64,000 bases of DNA from Pseudomonas fluorescens (lineage in GTDB: Bacteria > Pseudomonadota > Gammaproteobacteria > Pseudomonadales > Pseudomonadaceae): positions 5,798,501 through 5,862,500 of the forward strand of contig NZ_CP078138.1 of NCBI RefSeq assembly GCF_019212185.1, read 5' to 3'. A program made the translations under genes and the position numbers. Below the pieces are notes generated by a model. The model was not told the origin of the DNA, did not search any database, and saw only the letters and a program-made list of their open reading frames with translations. Numbering within the stretch: position 1 is the first letter of the stretch; every line of letters starts with the position of its first letter. Below, piece after piece: positions 26,535 to 36,809 of the stretch.

Positions 26535-26999
26535 TCAGGCGTGGGATTGCAGGTAGTTCTCGAGACCGATCAACTTGATCAGGCCCAACTGCTTTTCCAG
26601 CCAGTAAGTGTGATCTTCTTCGGTGTCGTTGAGTTGAACCCGCAGCATCTCGCGACTGACGTAATCCTTGTGCTGTTCGCACAGTTCAATGCCCTTGCAC
26701 AGCGCGGCGCGCACCTTGTATTCCAGGCGCAGGTCGGCGGCGAGCATGTCAGGCACTGTGGTGCCAACATCGAGATCATCCGGACGCATGCGAGGCGTAC
26801 CCTCGAGCATGAGGATGCGACGCATCAGTGCATCGGCGTGCCCCGCCTCTTCTTCCATTTCGTGATTGATGCGTTCGTAGAGCTTGGTGAAACCCCAGTC
26901 CTCATACATCCGCGAATGCACGAAATATTGATCACGCGCGGCCAGTTCGCCGGTGAGCAATGTGTTGAGGTAATCGATAACGTCTGGGTGGCCTTGCAT
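26535..26999 (-). CDS. ftnA: Bacterioferritin-family iron-storage protein lacking the haem Met (FtnA-like)
   Basis: The start chosen is ATG 26999 ([15 protein letters not shown]), giving 154 residues, the usual length. The four-helix bundle has the di-iron ferroxidase residues E18, E51 and H54 and the later E-x-x-H (EEDH, about 127-130). The haem-ligand methionine at position 52 of E. coli Bfr is Ala here (EEEAGHAD against DEMKHAD), so it should not bind haem in the standard way. Lying next to katA, it matches P. aeruginosa PA4235, formerly BfrA and now called FtnA. Iron storage next to a haem catalase fits shared use in oxidative defence. Confidence 0.9.
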   Translation of the reverse strand: MQGHPDVIDYLNTLLTGELAARDQYFVHSRMYEDWGFTKLYERINHEMEEEAGHADALMRRILMLEGTPRMRPDDLDVGTTVPDMLAADLRLEYKVRAALCKGIELCEQHKDYVSREMLRVQLNDTEEDHTYWLEKQLGLIKLIGLENYLQSHA

Positions 27000-27112
27000 C
27001 GCCCTACATCTCCCTGCTTGAAAGTCTGTAGTTTGAACCACAGCGACCGTTTGGTCACTCGATTCACGCGATAAAAGTGAAGATATTCTGAGAAAAGCGG
27101 TTTAAATAACGC

Positions 27113-27137
27113 AAAAACCGCCCAGATGAGGGCGGTT
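27113..27137 (-). terminator. katA terminator
   Basis: AACCGCCC-AGATGA-GGGCGGTT (27116-27137) with a T run on the minus strand, starting about 12 bases after the katA stop codon. Confidence 0.85.
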
Positions 27138-27148
27138 CTGCTTCTCGT

Positions 27149-28603
27149 TTAGACTTCGTTAAGCTCTACACCCAACGCCTTTGCAATTGCTTCTCCATAC
27201 GCCGGATCAGCCCTGAAAAAATGCTGCAGTTGACGGTCAACCACGTCACCCGTAACACCAGCCATGGCGCCTGCAATGTTGCTGACCAGCAGTGCTTTCT
27301 GCGCATCGTTCATCAATCGGAACAGTGCGCCGGCATGGCTGTAGTAATCCGAGTCTTCGCGGTGATCGTAACGATCAGCCGCTCCAGACAAGGTCAACGC
27401 CGGCTCGGCATAGTGAGGCGCCTGCTTTGGCGAGTTTACGTAGCTGTTCGGCTCATAGTTGGGCGCAGCACCGCCGTTACTGCCGAAAGCCATGGACCCG
27501 TCACGCTGGTAGCTGTTGACCGGACTGCGCGGCGCATTCACCGGCAATTGCTGATGGTTGGTACCGACCCGATAACGATGGGCGTCCGAGTAAGCAAAAA
27601 CCCGACCTTGGAGCATACGGTCTGGTGACAACCCCACACCCGGCACCATATTGCTGGGCCCAAAGGCGGCCTGTTCAACTTCGGCGAAGTAGTTTTGCGG
27701 GTTGCGGTTTAACTCCAGTTCTCCGACCTCGATCAGGGGAAACTCTTTCTGCGACCAGGTTTTGGTCACGTCGAACGGATTTTCGTAGTGAGTTGCCGCC
27801 TGCGCTTCGCTCATGATCTGGATGCAAACGCGCCATTTCGGGAACTCACCACGCTCGATCGCATTGAACAGGTCACGCTGTGCGTAATCGGGATCAGTGC
27901 CTGCCAGGCGTGCAGCCTCTGCGGGCGCCAGATTCTTGATGCCTTGCAGGGTTTTGTAATGCCACTTGACCCAGTGACGCTCACCTGTAGCGCTGATCAG
28001 GCTGTAAGTATGGCTGCCGAAACCATGCATATGGCGGTAGCCATCCGGAATGCCGCGATCGGAGAACAGAATCGTCACCTGGTGTAGCGCTTCAGGGGAA
28101 TGGGACCAGAAGTCCCACATTGCCTGGGCACTTTTCAGGTTGCTCTGCGGCAAACGTTTCTGGGTGTGGATAAAGTCCGGGAATTTCAGCGGGTCACGGA
28201 TGAAAAACACGGGCGTGTTGTTCCCAACAATGTCCCAGTTGCCTTCCTCGGTGTAGAACTTCAAGGCAAAGCCGCGAGGATCACGCTCGGTATCGGCCGA
28301 GCCGCGCTCCCCGCCGACGGTGGAAAATCGCAGGAAGGTCGGCGTTTGTTTGCCAACCGACTCAAAGAGTTTCGCGCTGGTGTACTGGGTGATGTCCCGG
28401 GTCACGGTAAAGGTACCGTAAGCGCCCGAGCCCTTGGCATGGACACGACGCTCGGGAATGTTTTCACGATTGAAGTGAGCGAGCTTCTCAATCAGGTGGA
28501 AGTCGTCGAGAAGCAGCGGACCACGCGGGCCTGCAGAGCGGGAGTTCTGATTGTCAGCGACGGGAGCGCCACTGGCGGTGGTCAGCGTTATGTTTTGGCT
28601 CAT
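27149..28603 (-). CDS. katA: Catalase (monofunctional haem catalase KatA)
   Basis: A 484-residue clade-type small-subunit catalase converting hydrogen peroxide to water and oxygen. It starts [20 protein letters not shown] at 28603, the second of two in-frame ATGs and the better spaced from AGGAAG. Visible are the catalytic His (H55 in [12 protein letters not shown]), the distal Asn region [13 protein letters not shown], and the haem-Tyr segment [14 protein letters not shown]. Length and sequence resemble P. aeruginosa KatA. A perfect Anr box lies about 97 bases upstream of the start. Confidence 0.97.
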   Translation of the reverse strand: MSQNITLTTASGAPVADNQNSRSAGPRGPLLLDDFHLIEKLAHFNRENIPERRVHAKGSGAYGTFTVTRDITQYTSAKLFESVGKQTPTFLRFSTVGGERGSADTERDPRGFALKFYTEEGNWDIVGNNTPVFFIRDPLKFPDFIHTQKRLPQSNLKSAQAMWDFWSHSPEALHQVTILFSDRGIPDGYRHMHGFGSHTYSLISATGERHWVKWHYKTLQGIKNLAPAEAARLAGTDPDYAQRDLFNAIERGEFPKWRVCIQIMSEAQAATHYENPFDVTKTWSQKEFPLIEVGELELNRNPQNYFAEVEQAAFGPSNMVPGVGLSPDRMLQGRVFAYSDAHRYRVGTNHQQLPVNAPRSPVNSYQRDGSMAFGSNGGAAPNYEPNSYVNSPKQAPHYAEPALTLSGAADRYDHREDSDYYSHAGALFRLMNDAQKALLVSNIAGAMAGVTGDVVDRQLQHFFRADPAYGEAIAKALGVELNEV

Positions 28604-28693
28604 GCGCATTCTTCCTCTTCAGTCCTGGAAACTGCCGGCTAATCGGCTGAGAGGGAGTATTGACCATGAACATGACACCATCAAATTCATTAA

Positions 28694-28707
28694 TTGATCA
28701 GGATCAA
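28694..28707 (-). promoter_or_regulatory. Anr/FNR box upstream of katA
   Basis: TTGAT-CAGG-ATCAA matches the FNR/Anr consensus TTGAT-N4-ATCAA exactly, centred about 97 bases before the katA start codon. Anr control of katA is known in P. aeruginosa. I found no full OxyR site by eye. Confidence 0.65.
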
Positions 28708-28784
28708 TAGAAAATAACTAATAGATGAGCTGTATGGATAGCGTAACAACTCGCAAAGGGATCACGTTTTTTATGGCCACAAAA

Positions 28785-28805
28785 AACCGGGCGCTAGGCC
28801 CGGTT
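28785..28805 (-). terminator. Terminator of the alpha operon (after rplQ)
   Basis: AACCGGGC-GCTAG-GCCCGGTT (28785-28805) with six or more T on the minus strand (28786-28781), 20 bases after the rplQ stop. Confidence 0.9.
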
Positions 28806-28825
28806 CTTTGTTTCAGACTGACGTC

Positions 28826-29212
28826 TTACTCGGCGGATACAGCTTCGCCAGCAGTAGCACGATCAACCAACTCGACGTACGCCATAGGCGCGTTGTCGCC
28901 AGCGCGGAAACCGCACTTGAGGATGCGCAGGTAGCCACCCTCACGGGTAGCGTAACGCTTGCCCAGGTCGTTGAAGAGCTTACCAACGATAGCTTTCGAA
29001 CGAGTACGGTCGAAAGCCAGACGGCGGTTAGCCAGGCTGTCTGTCTTGGCCAGAGTGATCAGCGGCTCGGCAACGCGGCGCAGTTCTTTGGCTTTTGGCA
29101 GAGTAGTTTTGATCAGCTCGTGCTCGAACAGCGACACCGCCATGTTTTGGAACATGGCCTTGCGGTGCGAGCTGGTGCGGCTCAGGTGACGACCACTTTT
29201 ACGATGACGCAT
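28826..29212 (-). CDS. rplQ: 50S ribosomal protein L17
   Basis: The 128-residue protein opens [20 protein letters not shown], the standard L17 N-terminus, and has [26 protein letters not shown]. It binds 23S rRNA domain III near the peptide exit tunnel. Last gene of the alpha operon, 42 bases after rpoA; the operon terminator follows directly. The C-terminal tail ending [12 protein letters not shown] is slightly acidic, as in other pseudomonads. Confidence 0.97.
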
Positions 29213-29254
29213 GGTTCATTCCTTACCAAACACAACGTTCGGTGATTACGACGA

Positions 29255-30256
29255 TCAGGCAGTCGCCTTGTCGTCCTTCTTAAGACTTGCAGGCGGCCAG
29301 TTGTCGAGGCGCATGCCGAGGGACAGACCGCGGGAGGCCAGAACGTCCTTGATTTCAGTCAAGGATTTCTTGCCCAGGTTCGGAGTCTTCAACAGTTCTA
29401 CTTCGGTACGCTGAATCAGGTCGCCGATGTAGTAAATGTTTTCCGCCTTAAGGCAGTTAGCCGAACGTACAGTCAGTTCCAGATCGTCAACCGGGCGAAG
29501 CAGGATCGGATCGATCTCGTCTTCCTGCTCGATTACCACTGGCTCGCTGTCACCTTTGAGGTCGACGAACGCAGCCAACTGCTGTTGCAGAATGGTTGCA
29601 GCACGACGGATAGCCTCTTCAGGATCCAGGGTACCGTTGGTTTCCAGATCAATAACCAGCTTGTCCAGGTTAGTACGCTGCTCGACACGGGCGTTTTCCA
29701 CCACGTATGCGATACGGCGAACCGGGCTGAACGAAGAGTCTAGCTGCAAGCGACCAATGCTGCGGCTTTCGTCTTCATCGCTCTGACGCGAGTCGGCCGG
29801 TTCATAACCACGACCACGAGCTACAACGAGCTTCATGTTCAGGGCGCCGTTAGACGCCAGGTTAGCGATTACGTGATCGGGATTAACGATCTCGACATCA
29901 TGATCCAGCTGAATATCGGCAGCGGTAACCACCCCCGAACCCTTCTTCGACAAGGTCAGCGTAACTTCGTCACGACCGTGCAGCTTGATGGCCAGACCTT
30001 TAAGGTTCAACAGGATTTCAATTACGTCTTCCTGTACACCTTCGATGGCGCTGTACTCGTGGAGCACACCGTCAATCTCGGCCTCGACTACTGCGCAGCC
30101 GGGCATTGAGGACAACAGGATGCGGCGCAGCGCGTTGCCCAGGGTGTGGCCAAAACCACGCTCGAGAGGCTCGAGAGTGATCTTGGCGCGGGTTGGACTG
30201 ACAACCTGCACGTCGATGTGACGGGGTGTCAGGAACTCATTTACCGAAATCTGCAT
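29255..30256 (-). CDS. rpoA: RNA polymerase alpha subunit
   Basis: A 333-residue alpha subunit. The N-terminal domain (about 1-230) carries the dimerisation and assembly segment [22 protein letters not shown] linker leads to the C-terminal domain (about 245-325), [20 protein letters not shown] and [20 protein letters not shown], which contacts UP-element DNA and activators. It follows rpsD in the alpha operon with a 26-base spacer. Length is normal for Pseudomonas. Confidence 0.98.
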   Translation of the reverse strand: MQISVNEFLTPRHIDVQVVSPTRAKITLEPLERGFGHTLGNALRRILLSSMPGCAVVEAEIDGVLHEYSAIEGVQEDVIEILLNLKGLAIKLHGRDEVTLTLSKKGSGVVTAADIQLDHDVEIVNPDHVIANLASNGALNMKLVVARGRGYEPADSRQSDEDESRSIGRLQLDSSFSPVRRIAYVVENARVEQRTNLDKLVIDLETNGTLDPEEAIRRAATILQQQLAAFVDLKGDSEPVVIEQEDEIDPILLRPVDDLELTVRSANCLKAENIYYIGDLIQRTEVELLKTPNLGKKSLTEIKDVLASRGLSLGMRLDNWPPASLKKDDKATA

Positions 30257-30282
30257 GGATGCACCTATTTTCTAGCCCTTAC

Positions 30283-30903
30283 TTACTTGGAGTAGAGCTC
30301 GACAATCAGGCTTTCGTTGATGTCGGCGGACAGATCACTGCGAGCAGGAACGTTCTTGAAAACGCCCGACTTCTTCTCAGCATCTACCTCTACCCATTCT
30401 ACGCGACCACGTTGGGTGCACAGTTCGAGAGCCTGGCCAATGCGAAGCTGATTCTTTGCTTTCTCGCGAACTGCAACCACGTCACCAGCACGAACCTGGA
30501 AGGACGGGACGTTTACGGTCTGACCGTTAACGCTGATGGACTTGTGCGATACCAGCTGACGGGATTCGGCACGAGTCGAACCAAAGCCCATACGGTATAC
30601 AACGTTGTCCAGACGGCATTCCAGCAGTTGCAGCAGGTTCTCACCGGTTGCGCCTTTTTTGCTGGCAGCAGCTTTGTAGTAGCCGCTGAACTGACGCTCG
30701 AGAACGCCATAGATACGACGAACCTTCTGCTTCTCACGCAGTTGGGTGCCGTAGTCGGACTGGCGACCGCGGCGTTGGCCGTGGATACCAGGTGCAGCTT
30801 CAATGTTGCACTTCGATTCGATCGCGCGCACGCCGCTCTTCAGGAAGAGATCGGTGCCTTCGCGACGAGCGAGTTTGCATTTTGGACCAATGTAACGAGC
30901 CAT
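30283..30903 (-). CDS. rpsD: 30S ribosomal protein S4
   Basis: The 206-residue S4 ([20 protein letters not shown] start; S4 RNA-binding domain around [28 protein letters not shown]). It nucleates 30S assembly and in gamma-proteobacteria autoregulates the alpha operon at the rpsM leader; whether that applies here is not visible. Between rpsK (18-base gap) and rpoA. Confidence 0.98.
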   Translation of the reverse strand: MARYIGPKCKLARREGTDLFLKSGVRAIESKCNIEAAPGIHGQRRGRQSDYGTQLREKQKVRRIYGVLERQFSGYYKAAASKKGATGENLLQLLECRLDNVVYRMGFGSTRAESRQLVSHKSISVNGQTVNVPSFQVRAGDVVAVREKAKNQLRIGQALELCTQRGRVEWVEVDAEKKSGVFKNVPARSDLSADINESLIVELYSK

Positions 30904-30921
30904 TCTTTACGATCTCCTGGA

Positions 30922-31311
30922 TTACACGCGGCGCTTCTTCGGCGGACGGCACCCGTTGTGCGGGATTGGCGTCACGTCGGTGATGCTGGCGATCTTGTAG
31001 CCACAGCCGTTCAAAGCACGAACTGCGGATTCACGACCTGGACCTGGGCCCTTGACGTTAACGTCGAGGTTTTTCAGGCCGTATTCCAGCGCAGCTTGAC
31101 CAGCACGTTCAGCAGCTACTTGAGCAGCGAACGGGGTGGACTTGCGGGAACCGCGGAAACCCGAACCACCGGAGGTAGCCCAAGAAAGAGCGTTACCTTG
31201 ACGGTCGGTGATGGTCACGATGGTGTTGTTAAAAGAAGCATGGATGTGGGCGATGCCATCAACCACTGTCTTTTTAACTTTTTTACGAGGACGAGCAGCA
31301 GGTTTTGCCAT
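30922..31311 (-). CDS. rpsK: 30S ribosomal protein S11
   Basis: The 129-residue S11 with a lysine-rich N-terminus ([19 protein letters not shown]), the [21 protein letters not shown] core and the C-terminal [18 protein letters not shown] signature. It lines the 30S platform and mRNA exit. It lies 30 bases after rpsM in the alpha operon. Confidence 0.98.
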   Translation of the reverse strand: MAKPAARPRKKVKKTVVDGIAHIHASFNNTIVTITDRQGNALSWATSGGSGFRGSRKSTPFAAQVAAERAGQAALEYGLKNLDVNVKGPGPGRESAVRALNGCGYKIASITDVTPIPHNGCRPPKKRRV

Positions 31312-31341
31312 GATTAAATTCCTGTCGATTCGCTGGGGCGA

Positions 31342-31698
31342 TTACTTGCGGATCGGCTTACGCGGACCTTTACGGGTACGCGCGTTGGTCTTGGTACGCT
31401 GACCGCGTACTGGCAGACCACGACGATGACGCAGACCGCGATAGCAACCGAGGTCCATCAAGCGCTTGATTTTCATGTTGATTTCGCGACGCAGGTCACC
31501 TTCAGTGGTGAACTTCGCCACTTCGCCACGCAGCTGTTCAATTTGCTCGTCGCTCAGATCCTTGATCTTTGCGGCTGGGTTTACCCCAGTCTCTGCACAG
31601 ATTTTCTGTGCAGTTGTGCGACCAACACCATAGATGTAGGTCAGCGAGATAACAGTATGCTTGTTATCTGGAATGTTGACGCCTGCAATACGGGCCAT
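31342..31698 (-). CDS. rpsM: 30S ribosomal protein S13
   Basis: The 118-residue S13 ([38 protein letters not shown]-terminal [22 protein letters not shown]). It contacts P-site tRNA and the 50S head bridge. First gene of the alpha operon after a 130-base gap from rpmJ that holds a hairpin; in E. coli the equivalent leader is the S4 target. Confidence 0.98.
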   Translation of the reverse strand: MARIAGVNIPDNKHTVISLTYIYGVGRTTAQKICAETGVNPAAKIKDLSDEQIEQLRGEVAKFTTEGDLRREINMKIKRLMDLGCYRGLRHRRGLPVRGQRTKTNARTRKGPRKPIRK

Positions 31699-31786
31699 TC
31701 AGTGGGACTCCAATTGACAGCTACCTACGCCCCGGAAGCCAAGAAATAGGGCGCGAGATAATATCGCTGTAATAACAAATAATCAA

Positions 31787-31810
31787 CCCAGCAGCGCACT
31801 AGCTGCTGGG
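31787..31810 (-). promoter_or_regulatory. Hairpin between rpmJ and rpsM (possible attenuator)
   Basis: CCCAGCAGC (31787-31795) and GCTGCTGGG (31802-31810) form a perfect 9-bp stem at the spc/alpha operon junction. The minus-strand continuation TTGATTATTTG is only moderately T-rich, so partial termination or a processing site is more likely than full termination. Confidence 0.5.
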
Positions 31811-31828
31811 CTTGAAGCACAATCACAC

Positions 31829-31945
31829 TCAGCCTTGGCGCTGTTTGTGACGCGGTTCCGCGCTGCAAATTACTCGAACAACACCTTCGCGGCGAATAAT
31901 CTTGCAGTTACGGCACAGCTTTTTCACCGATGCACGAACTTTCAT
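31829..31945 (-). CDS. rpmJ: 50S ribosomal protein L36 (zinc-binding form)
   Basis: A 38-residue gene read directly from the sequence: ATG at 31945, TGA at 31829. The protein starts [20 protein letters not shown] and ends [10 protein letters not shown]11, C14, C27 and H33 form the zinc ribbon of the C+ type L36. It lies between secY (24 bases) and the alpha operon leader, the canonical end of the spc operon. Confidence 0.95.
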
Positions 31946-31969
31946 CACCAACTCCTCGAACCTTATGGG

Positions 31970-33298
31970 TCAGCGCAGCATGCCGCTGCCGTAACCCTTC
32001 AGGTTGGCTTTCTTCATCAGGGATTCGTACTGGTGCGAAACGAGGTGCGATTGTACTTGGGACATGAAGTCCATCACAACCACGACGACGATCAGCAACG
32101 AGGTCCCGCCAAGGTAGAACGGAACGTTTGCTGCAACCACCAGGAACTGGGGCAACAGGCAGACGGCCGTCATATAGAGAGCACCGAACATGGTCAAGCG
32201 AGTCAAAACGCCATCAATATAGCGTGCAGACTGCTCACCTGGACGGATGCCCGGAATAAAGGCACCGGACTTCTTCAGGTTTTCCGCTACGTCTTTCGGA
32301 TTGAACATCAACGCCGTATAGAAGAAGCAGAAGAAAATAATCCCTGCACTAAACAGCAGAATATTCAACGGCTGACCAGGAGCGATCGACTGCGAGATGT
32401 CCTGCAACCAGCCCAAACCTTCAGACTGACCAAACCAGGCACCCAACGAAGCCGGAAACAGCAAAATGCTGCTTGCGAAAATAGCCGGAATAACACCGGC
32501 CATGTTCACCTTCAGCGGCAAGTGGCTAGTCTGCGCAGCAAAAACCTTGCGGCCCTGCTGACGCTTGGCGTAGTGAACAGCGATACGACGCTGACCACGC
32601 TCAATGAACACCACAAAACCGATAATCGCTACTGCCAGCAAACCGATGGCAACCAGGGCGAAGATGTTGATATCACCCTGACGCGCAGACTCGAAAGACT
32701 GCCCGATTGCTCTCGGAAGACCGGCGACGATACCCGAAAAAATCAACATCGAGATACCGTTGCCAACACCACGCTCAGTAATCTGCTCACCCAGCCACAT
32801 CATGAACATTGCGCCAGCCACAAAAGTGGTTACCGCAACGAAATGGAAGCCAAAGTCACCAGTGAACGCAACGCCCTGCCCCGCCAGACCAATGGACATG
32901 CCAATAGCCTGGACGAGAGCGAGGACGACAGTGCCGTAGCGGGTGTACTGGCTGATCTTGCGACGGCCAGCTTCACCTTCCTTCTTCAACTGCTCCAGCT
33001 GCGGGCTGACGGCTGTCATCAGTTGCATGATGATCGATGCCGAAATGTACGGCATGATCCCCAGCGCAAAGATACTCATCCGCTCCAGCGCGCCGCCGGA
33101 AAACATGTTGAACAAGCTAAGAATGGTCCCCTCATTCTGTCGAAACAGGTCCGCGAGTCGGTCCGGGTTGATACCTGGAACCGGGATGTGTGCGCCTATT
33201 CGGTAGACGATAATCGCCAGGAACAGAAAACGCAGACGAGCCCAAAGTTCAGACATACCGCCTTTGCCGAGCGCAGAGAGAGCACCTTGCTTAGCCAT
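31970..33298 (-). CDS. secY: Preprotein translocase subunit SecY
   Basis: The 442-residue channel subunit of the Sec translocon with ten predicted membrane helices, including the plug/TM2 region ([29 protein letters not shown]) and the cytosolic loop [23 protein letters not shown]. Its start codon is adjacent to the stop of rplO (no gap), implying translational coupling. Partner SecE is encoded at 58688. Confidence 0.98.
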   Translation of the reverse strand: MAKQGALSALGKGGMSELWARLRFLFLAIIVYRIGAHIPVPGINPDRLADLFRQNEGTILSLFNMFSGGALERMSIFALGIMPYISASIIMQLMTAVSPQLEQLKKEGEAGRRKISQYTRYGTVVLALVQAIGMSIGLAGQGVAFTGDFGFHFVAVTTFVAGAMFMMWLGEQITERGVGNGISMLIFSGIVAGLPRAIGQSFESARQGDINIFALVAIGLLAVAIIGFVVFIERGQRRIAVHYAKRQQGRKVFAAQTSHLPLKVNMAGVIPAIFASSILLFPASLGAWFGQSEGLGWLQDISQSIAPGQPLNILLFSAGIIFFCFFYTALMFNPKDVAENLKKSGAFIPGIRPGEQSARYIDGVLTRLTMFGALYMTAVCLLPQFLVVAANVPFYLGGTSLLIVVVVVMDFMSQVQSHLVSHQYESLMKKANLKGYGSGMLR

Positions 33299-33736
33299 TT
33301 ATTCCTCGAACTTGCCGCCAGCTGCTTCGATAGCCGCACGCGCACCTTTGGTGGCGCCGATTCCCTTGCCGATAGTCACAGCGCGAGTCACTTCACCGGA
33401 CAGCATGATTTTCACACGCTGAACGTTGACGTTGATCACGTTGGCATCTTTCAGGGACTGCACGGTGACGATGTCGCCTTCCACTTTAGCCAGCTCGGAC
33501 AGACGCACTTCTGCGCGGTCCATGGCTTTCAGAGAAACGAAACCGAACTTCGGCAGGCGACGATGCAGCGGCTGTTGACCGCCTTCAAAGCCTGGAGCGA
33601 TGGTGCCACCGGAGCGGGAGGTCTGACCTTTGTGACCACGGCCACCAGTCTTACCCAAACCGCTACCGATACCACGGCCCGGACGATGCTTTTCGCGACG
33701 GGAACCCGGCGCTGGACTCAGATCATTGAGTTTCAT
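33299..33736 (-). CDS. rplO: 50S ribosomal protein L15
   Basis: The 145-residue L15 with the glycine/arginine-rich N-terminus ([35 protein letters not shown]) that threads into 23S rRNA. It is between rpmD (3-base gap) and secY (immediately adjacent). A late-assembly protein of the 50S subunit. Confidence 0.97.
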   Translation of the reverse strand: MKLNDLSPAPGSRREKHRPGRGIGSGLGKTGGRGHKGQTSRSGGTIAPGFEGGQQPLHRRLPKFGFVSLKAMDRAEVRLSELAKVEGDIVTVQSLKDANVINVNVQRVKIMLSGEVTRAVTIGKGIGATKGARAAIEAAGGKFEE

Positions 33737-33739
33737 CGA

Positions 33740-33916
33740 TTAACCCTCGACACGCAGCATGTAGTAGGCCTTGTTGATCATCCCGCGATTCTCGGGAGTA
33801 TCCAGGACTTCTACAGTGTGACCGATGCGACGCAGACCCAGACCCTTAACGCACAGTTTGTGGTTAGGGATGCGGCCGGTCATGCTTTTGATCAGCGTTA
33901 CTTTTACGGTAGCCAT
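33740..33916 (-). CDS. rpmD: 50S ribosomal protein L30
   Basis: A 58-residue gene read directly: ATG at 33916, TAA at 33740. The protein starts [20 protein letters not shown] and ends [13 protein letters not shown], a standard bacterial L30. It is 2 bases after rpsE and 3 before rplO in the spc operon. Confidence 0.96.
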   Translation of the reverse strand: MATVKVTLIKSMTGRIPNHKLCVKGLGLRRIGHTVEVLDTPENRGMINKAYYMLRVEG

Positions 33917-33918
33917 GA

Positions 33919-34419
33919 TCAGAAGATCTCCTGGACGCTTTTGCCACGCTTGGCGGCAATGGATTCAGGGGATTGCATAGCTTTCAAACCTTTGAAAGTG
34001 GCGTGAACCACGTTTACCGGGTTAGTCGAGCCGTAGCACTTGGCCAGAACGTTCTGAACGCCAGCAACTTCGAGGACAGCACGCATAGCGCCGCCAGCGA
34101 TGATACCGGTACCTTCAGAAGCAGGCTGCATGTACACCTTCGAAGCGCCGTGAGCGGACTTCATTGCGTACTGCAGGGTGGTGCCGTTCAGATCAACCTG
34201 GATCATGTTGCGGCGAGCAGCTTCCATTGCCTTCTGGATCGCAGCAGGCACTTCACGCGACTTGCCACGGCCGAAGCCAACACGCCCTTTACCATCACCC
34301 ACCACGGTCAACGCGGTGAAAGTGAAGATACGGCCGCCTTTAACGGTTTTGGCTACGCGGTTAACTTGAACCAGCTTCTCGATGTAGCCTTCGTCGCGCT
34401 TTTGGTCGTTATTTGACAT
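33919..34419 (-). CDS. rpsE: 30S ribosomal protein S5
   Basis: The 166-residue S5: N-terminal double-stranded-RNA-binding-type fold ([40 protein letters not shown]) and C-terminal domain ([29 protein letters not shown]). It helps decoding fidelity; the loop around residues 20-30 is where spectinomycin-resistance changes occur and it looks wild type here. Three bases after rplR. Confidence 0.98.
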   Translation of the reverse strand: MSNNDQKRDEGYIEKLVQVNRVAKTVKGGRIFTFTALTVVGDGKGRVGFGRGKSREVPAAIQKAMEAARRNMIQVDLNGTTLQYAMKSAHGASKVYMQPASEGTGIIAGGAMRAVLEVAGVQNVLAKCYGSTNPVNVVHATFKGLKAMQSPESIAAKRGKSVQEIF

Positions 34420-34422
34420 AAC

Positions 34423-34773
34423 TTAGAACTCCAGCCCAGCTTCACGAGCAGCATCAGCCAGCGCCTTGACGCGGCCGTGGTACTTGAAGCCAGAGCGGTC
34501 GAAAGCCACCTGCGAGACGCCAGCGGCTTTAGCACGCGTAGCGACCAGCTGGCCAACCTTAGTGGCCGCGTCGATGTTGCCGGTGGCACCATCACGCAGT
34601 TCTTTATCCAAAGTCGAGGCACTTGCCAGGACTTTGTTGCCGTCGGCCGAAATGACCTGGGCGTAGATGTGCTGCGACGAGCGGAACACGCAGAGACGCA
34701 CGACTTCGAGTTCGTGCATTTTCAGGCGTGCTTTGCGAGCGCGACGCAGTCGAGTAACTTTTTTGTCGGTCAT
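34423..34773 (-). CDS. rplR: 50S ribosomal protein L18
   Basis: The 116-residue L18 ([19 protein letters not shown] start, [27 protein letters not shown] end), which binds 5S rRNA with L5. Located between rplF (10-base gap) and rpsE in the spc operon. No unusual features. Confidence 0.97.
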   Translation of the reverse strand: MTDKKVTRLRRARKARLKMHELEVVRLCVFRSSQHIYAQVISADGNKVLASASTLDKELRDGATGNIDAATKVGQLVATRAKAAGVSQVAFDRSGFKYHGRVKALADAAREAGLEF

Positions 34774-34783
34774 TTGCTATGCC

Positions 34784-35317
34784 CTACTTCTTCTTGGCTT
34801 CTTTACGACGGACGACTTCGTCCGCGTAGCGCACACCTTTGCCTTTGTACGGCTCTGGTGGACGGAAGTCGCGGATCTCGGCGGCCACTTGACCTACCAG
34901 CTGCTTGTCGATGCCCTTGATCAGGATATCGGTCTGGCTAGGAGTCTCAGCGGTGATGCCTTCCGGCAGTTCATAATCCACTGGGTGCGAGAAGCCAAGA
35001 GCCAGGTTCAGCACTGTGCCTTTTGCTTGCGCTTTGTAACCAACACCGACCAGCTGGAGCTTGCGCTCGAAGCCTTGGCTTACGCCTTGGACCATGTTGT
35101 TTACCAACGCACGAGTGGTACCGGCCATTGCGCGAGTTTGTTGATCGCCATTGCGAGCAGCGAAACGCAGCTCACCAGCTTCTTCAACGATCTCAACGGA
35201 CGAATGGACGTTCAGTTCGAGAGTGCCCTTGGCACCCTTCACCGAAAGCTGTTGGCCTGCGAATTTTACTTCGACACCGGCTGGCAGCTTAACGGGGTTC
35301 TTAGCGACGCGAGACAT
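34784..35317 (-). CDS. rplF: 50S ribosomal protein L6
   Basis: The 177-residue L6 made of two similar alpha/beta domains ([20 protein letters not shown] start; C-terminal signature [19 protein letters not shown]). It sits near the sarcin-ricin loop and factor-binding site. 12 bases after rpsH. Confidence 0.98.
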   Translation of the reverse strand: MSRVAKNPVKLPAGVEVKFAGQQLSVKGAKGTLELNVHSSVEIVEEAGELRFAARNGDQQTRAMAGTTRALVNNMVQGVSQGFERKLQLVGVGYKAQAKGTVLNLALGFSHPVDYELPEGITAETPSQTDILIKGIDKQLVGQVAAEIRDFRPPEPYKGKGVRYADEVVRRKEAKKK

Positions 35318-35329
35318 GCTTATCCCCCC

Positions 35330-35722
35330 TTAGAACACAGTGCAAAGAACTTCGCCGCCGACACCGGCAGCGCGCGCAGCACGATCAGTCATCACACCTT
35401 TGTTGGTGGAGACGATAGACACACCGAGACCGCCACGTACTTTTGGCAGATCATCGACGGACTTGTACTGACGCAGGCCTGGACGGCTAACGCGCTTCAC
35501 TTCCTCGATGACCGGACGGCCTTCGAAGTACTTCAGCTCGATGGACAGCAGTGGCTTGATTTCGCTGCTGATCTGATAACCCGCAATGTAACCTTCGTCC
35601 TTCAGGACTTTGGCAACAGCTACCTTCAAAGTAGAAGATGGCATGCTTACGACGGACTTTTCAGCCATCTGGGCATTACGGATTCGAGTTAGCATGTCCG
35701 CTAACGGGTCCTGCATACTCAT
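35330..35722 (-). CDS. rpsH: 30S ribosomal protein S8
   Basis: The 130-residue S8 ([20 protein letters not shown] start; C-terminal [31 protein letters not shown]). It binds the 16S central domain and in E. coli represses the spc operon. The 208-base interval to rpsN upstream is exceptionally long for this operon and contains a perfect hairpin, so a separate control point is possible. Confidence 0.98.
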   Translation of the reverse strand: MSMQDPLADMLTRIRNAQMAEKSVVSMPSSTLKVAVAKVLKDEGYIAGYQISSEIKPLLSIELKYFEGRPVIEEVKRVSRPGLRQYKSVDDLPKVRGGLGVSIVSTNKGVMTDRAARAAGVGGEVLCTVF

Positions 35723-35841
35723 GGGCTAGACGCTCCTAATACAAAAAAATAAGCCTTGCGGCTACTACCTTCGCCGAGAACATCCGCGCAGAAAAAGCAC
35801 GGGCTCAGGCGAGCCGGGTATTCTAGACACACCCCACAAAT

Positions 35842-35869
35842 GAATCAAGCCCCAAAAGGGGCTTGATTC
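35842..35869 (-). promoter_or_regulatory. Perfect 12-bp hairpin in the rpsN-rpsH spacer
   Basis: GAATCAAGCCCC-AAAA-GGGGCTTGATTC is a perfect stem with a four-base loop. The minus-strand continuation ATTTGTGGGG lacks a T run. A second smaller stem, CGGGCTC-AGGC-GAGCC(G/C)G, lies at about 35799-35817. It could be an attenuator, a processing site or an S8 target. Confidence 0.6.
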
Positions 35870-35930
35870 AAGTTCAAGGTCACCGGCGGTCAGTATCTTG
35901 CGATTCCAACCACCGAGACTTTGACAGTGC

Positions 35931-36236
35931 TTACCAGCTGGCTTTAACCAGACCAGGTACGTCACCACGCATGGCAGCTTCACGCAGTTTGTTACGGCCC
36001 AGGCCGAACTTGCGGTAAACGCCGTGTGGACGACCGGTCAGGCGGCAGCGGTTACGCATGCGCGAAGCGCTTGCATCACGTGGCTGCTTCTGCAGTGCTA
36101 CGGTAGCTTCCCAACGCGCTTCTGGACTTGCGTTCAGATCAACGATGATAGCTTTCAGCGCCGCACGCTTTTTGGCGTACTTGGCAACCGTGAGCTGACG
36201 CTTCAGCTCGCGGTTTTTCATGCTCTTCTTGGCCAT
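35931..36236 (-). CDS. rpsN: 30S ribosomal protein S14 (zinc-free form)
   Basis: The 101-residue S14 starting [20 protein letters not shown] at 36236; the open frame extends further upstream into rplE but the family length fixes the start. The central [19 protein letters not shown] segment has a single cysteine, i.e. the long C-minus type without a zinc site. 13 bases after rplE. Confidence 0.97.
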   Translation of the reverse strand: MAKKSMKNRELKRQLTVAKYAKKRAALKAIIVDLNASPEARWEATVALQKQPRDASASRMRNRCRLTGRPHGVYRKFGLGRNKLREAAMRGDVPGLVKASW

Positions 36237-36249
36237 TTTCCTACTCCAA

Positions 36250-36789
36250 TCAGTTGCGGAACGGGAATTTGAAAGCACGCAGCAGAGCGCGGCCTTCATC
36301 ATCGTTCTTGGCAGTGGTGGTCAGGGTAATGTCCAGACCGCGGAGAGCATCGATCTTGTCGTAGTCGATTTCCGGGAAGATGATCTGCTCTTTCACGCCC
36401 ATGCTGTAGTTACCACGACCATCGAAGGACTTGGCATTCAGGCCGCGGAAGTCGCGAACCCGAGGCAGGGAGATCGACAGCAGACGATCCAGGAACTCGT
36501 ACATACGCTCACGGCGCAGGGTCACCTTGACACCGATCGGCCAACCTTCACGGACTTTAAAGCCAGCGATGGATTTGCGAGCGTAGGTCACAACGACTTT
36601 CTGGCCGGTGATCTTTTCCAGGTCAGCAACAGCGTGCTCGATGACTTTTTTGTCGCCGATCGCTTCGCCCAGACCCATGTTCAGGGTGATTTTGGTAACG
36701 CGCGGAACTTCCATCACGTTCGAAAGCTTAAGTTCTTCCTTAAGTTTCGGAGCGATTTCCTTCCGGTAAATCTCTTTTAGTCGTGCCAT
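36250..36789 (-). CDS. rplE: 50S ribosomal protein L5
   Basis: The 179-residue L5 ([20 protein letters not shown] start; [17 protein letters not shown]-terminal [16 protein letters not shown]). It binds 5S rRNA and bridges to S13 and P-site tRNA. In E. coli the start of this gene holds the S8 repressor site; I did not model it here. 20 bases after rplX. Confidence 0.98.
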   Translation of the reverse strand: MARLKEIYRKEIAPKLKEELKLSNVMEVPRVTKITLNMGLGEAIGDKKVIEHAVADLEKITGQKVVVTYARKSIAGFKVREGWPIGVKVTLRRERMYEFLDRLLSISLPRVRDFRGLNAKSFDGRGNYSMGVKEQIIFPEIDYDKIDALRGLDITLTTTAKNDDEGRALLRAFKFPFRN

Positions 36790-36809
36790 GGTCTTCTACC
36801 TAGCAGTGT

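Noticed and set aside
28640..28710. OxyR site upstream of katA
   Set aside because: The ATTG/CAAT arrangement has the wrong spacing for the four-part OxyR consensus; the same bases fit an Anr box exactly.
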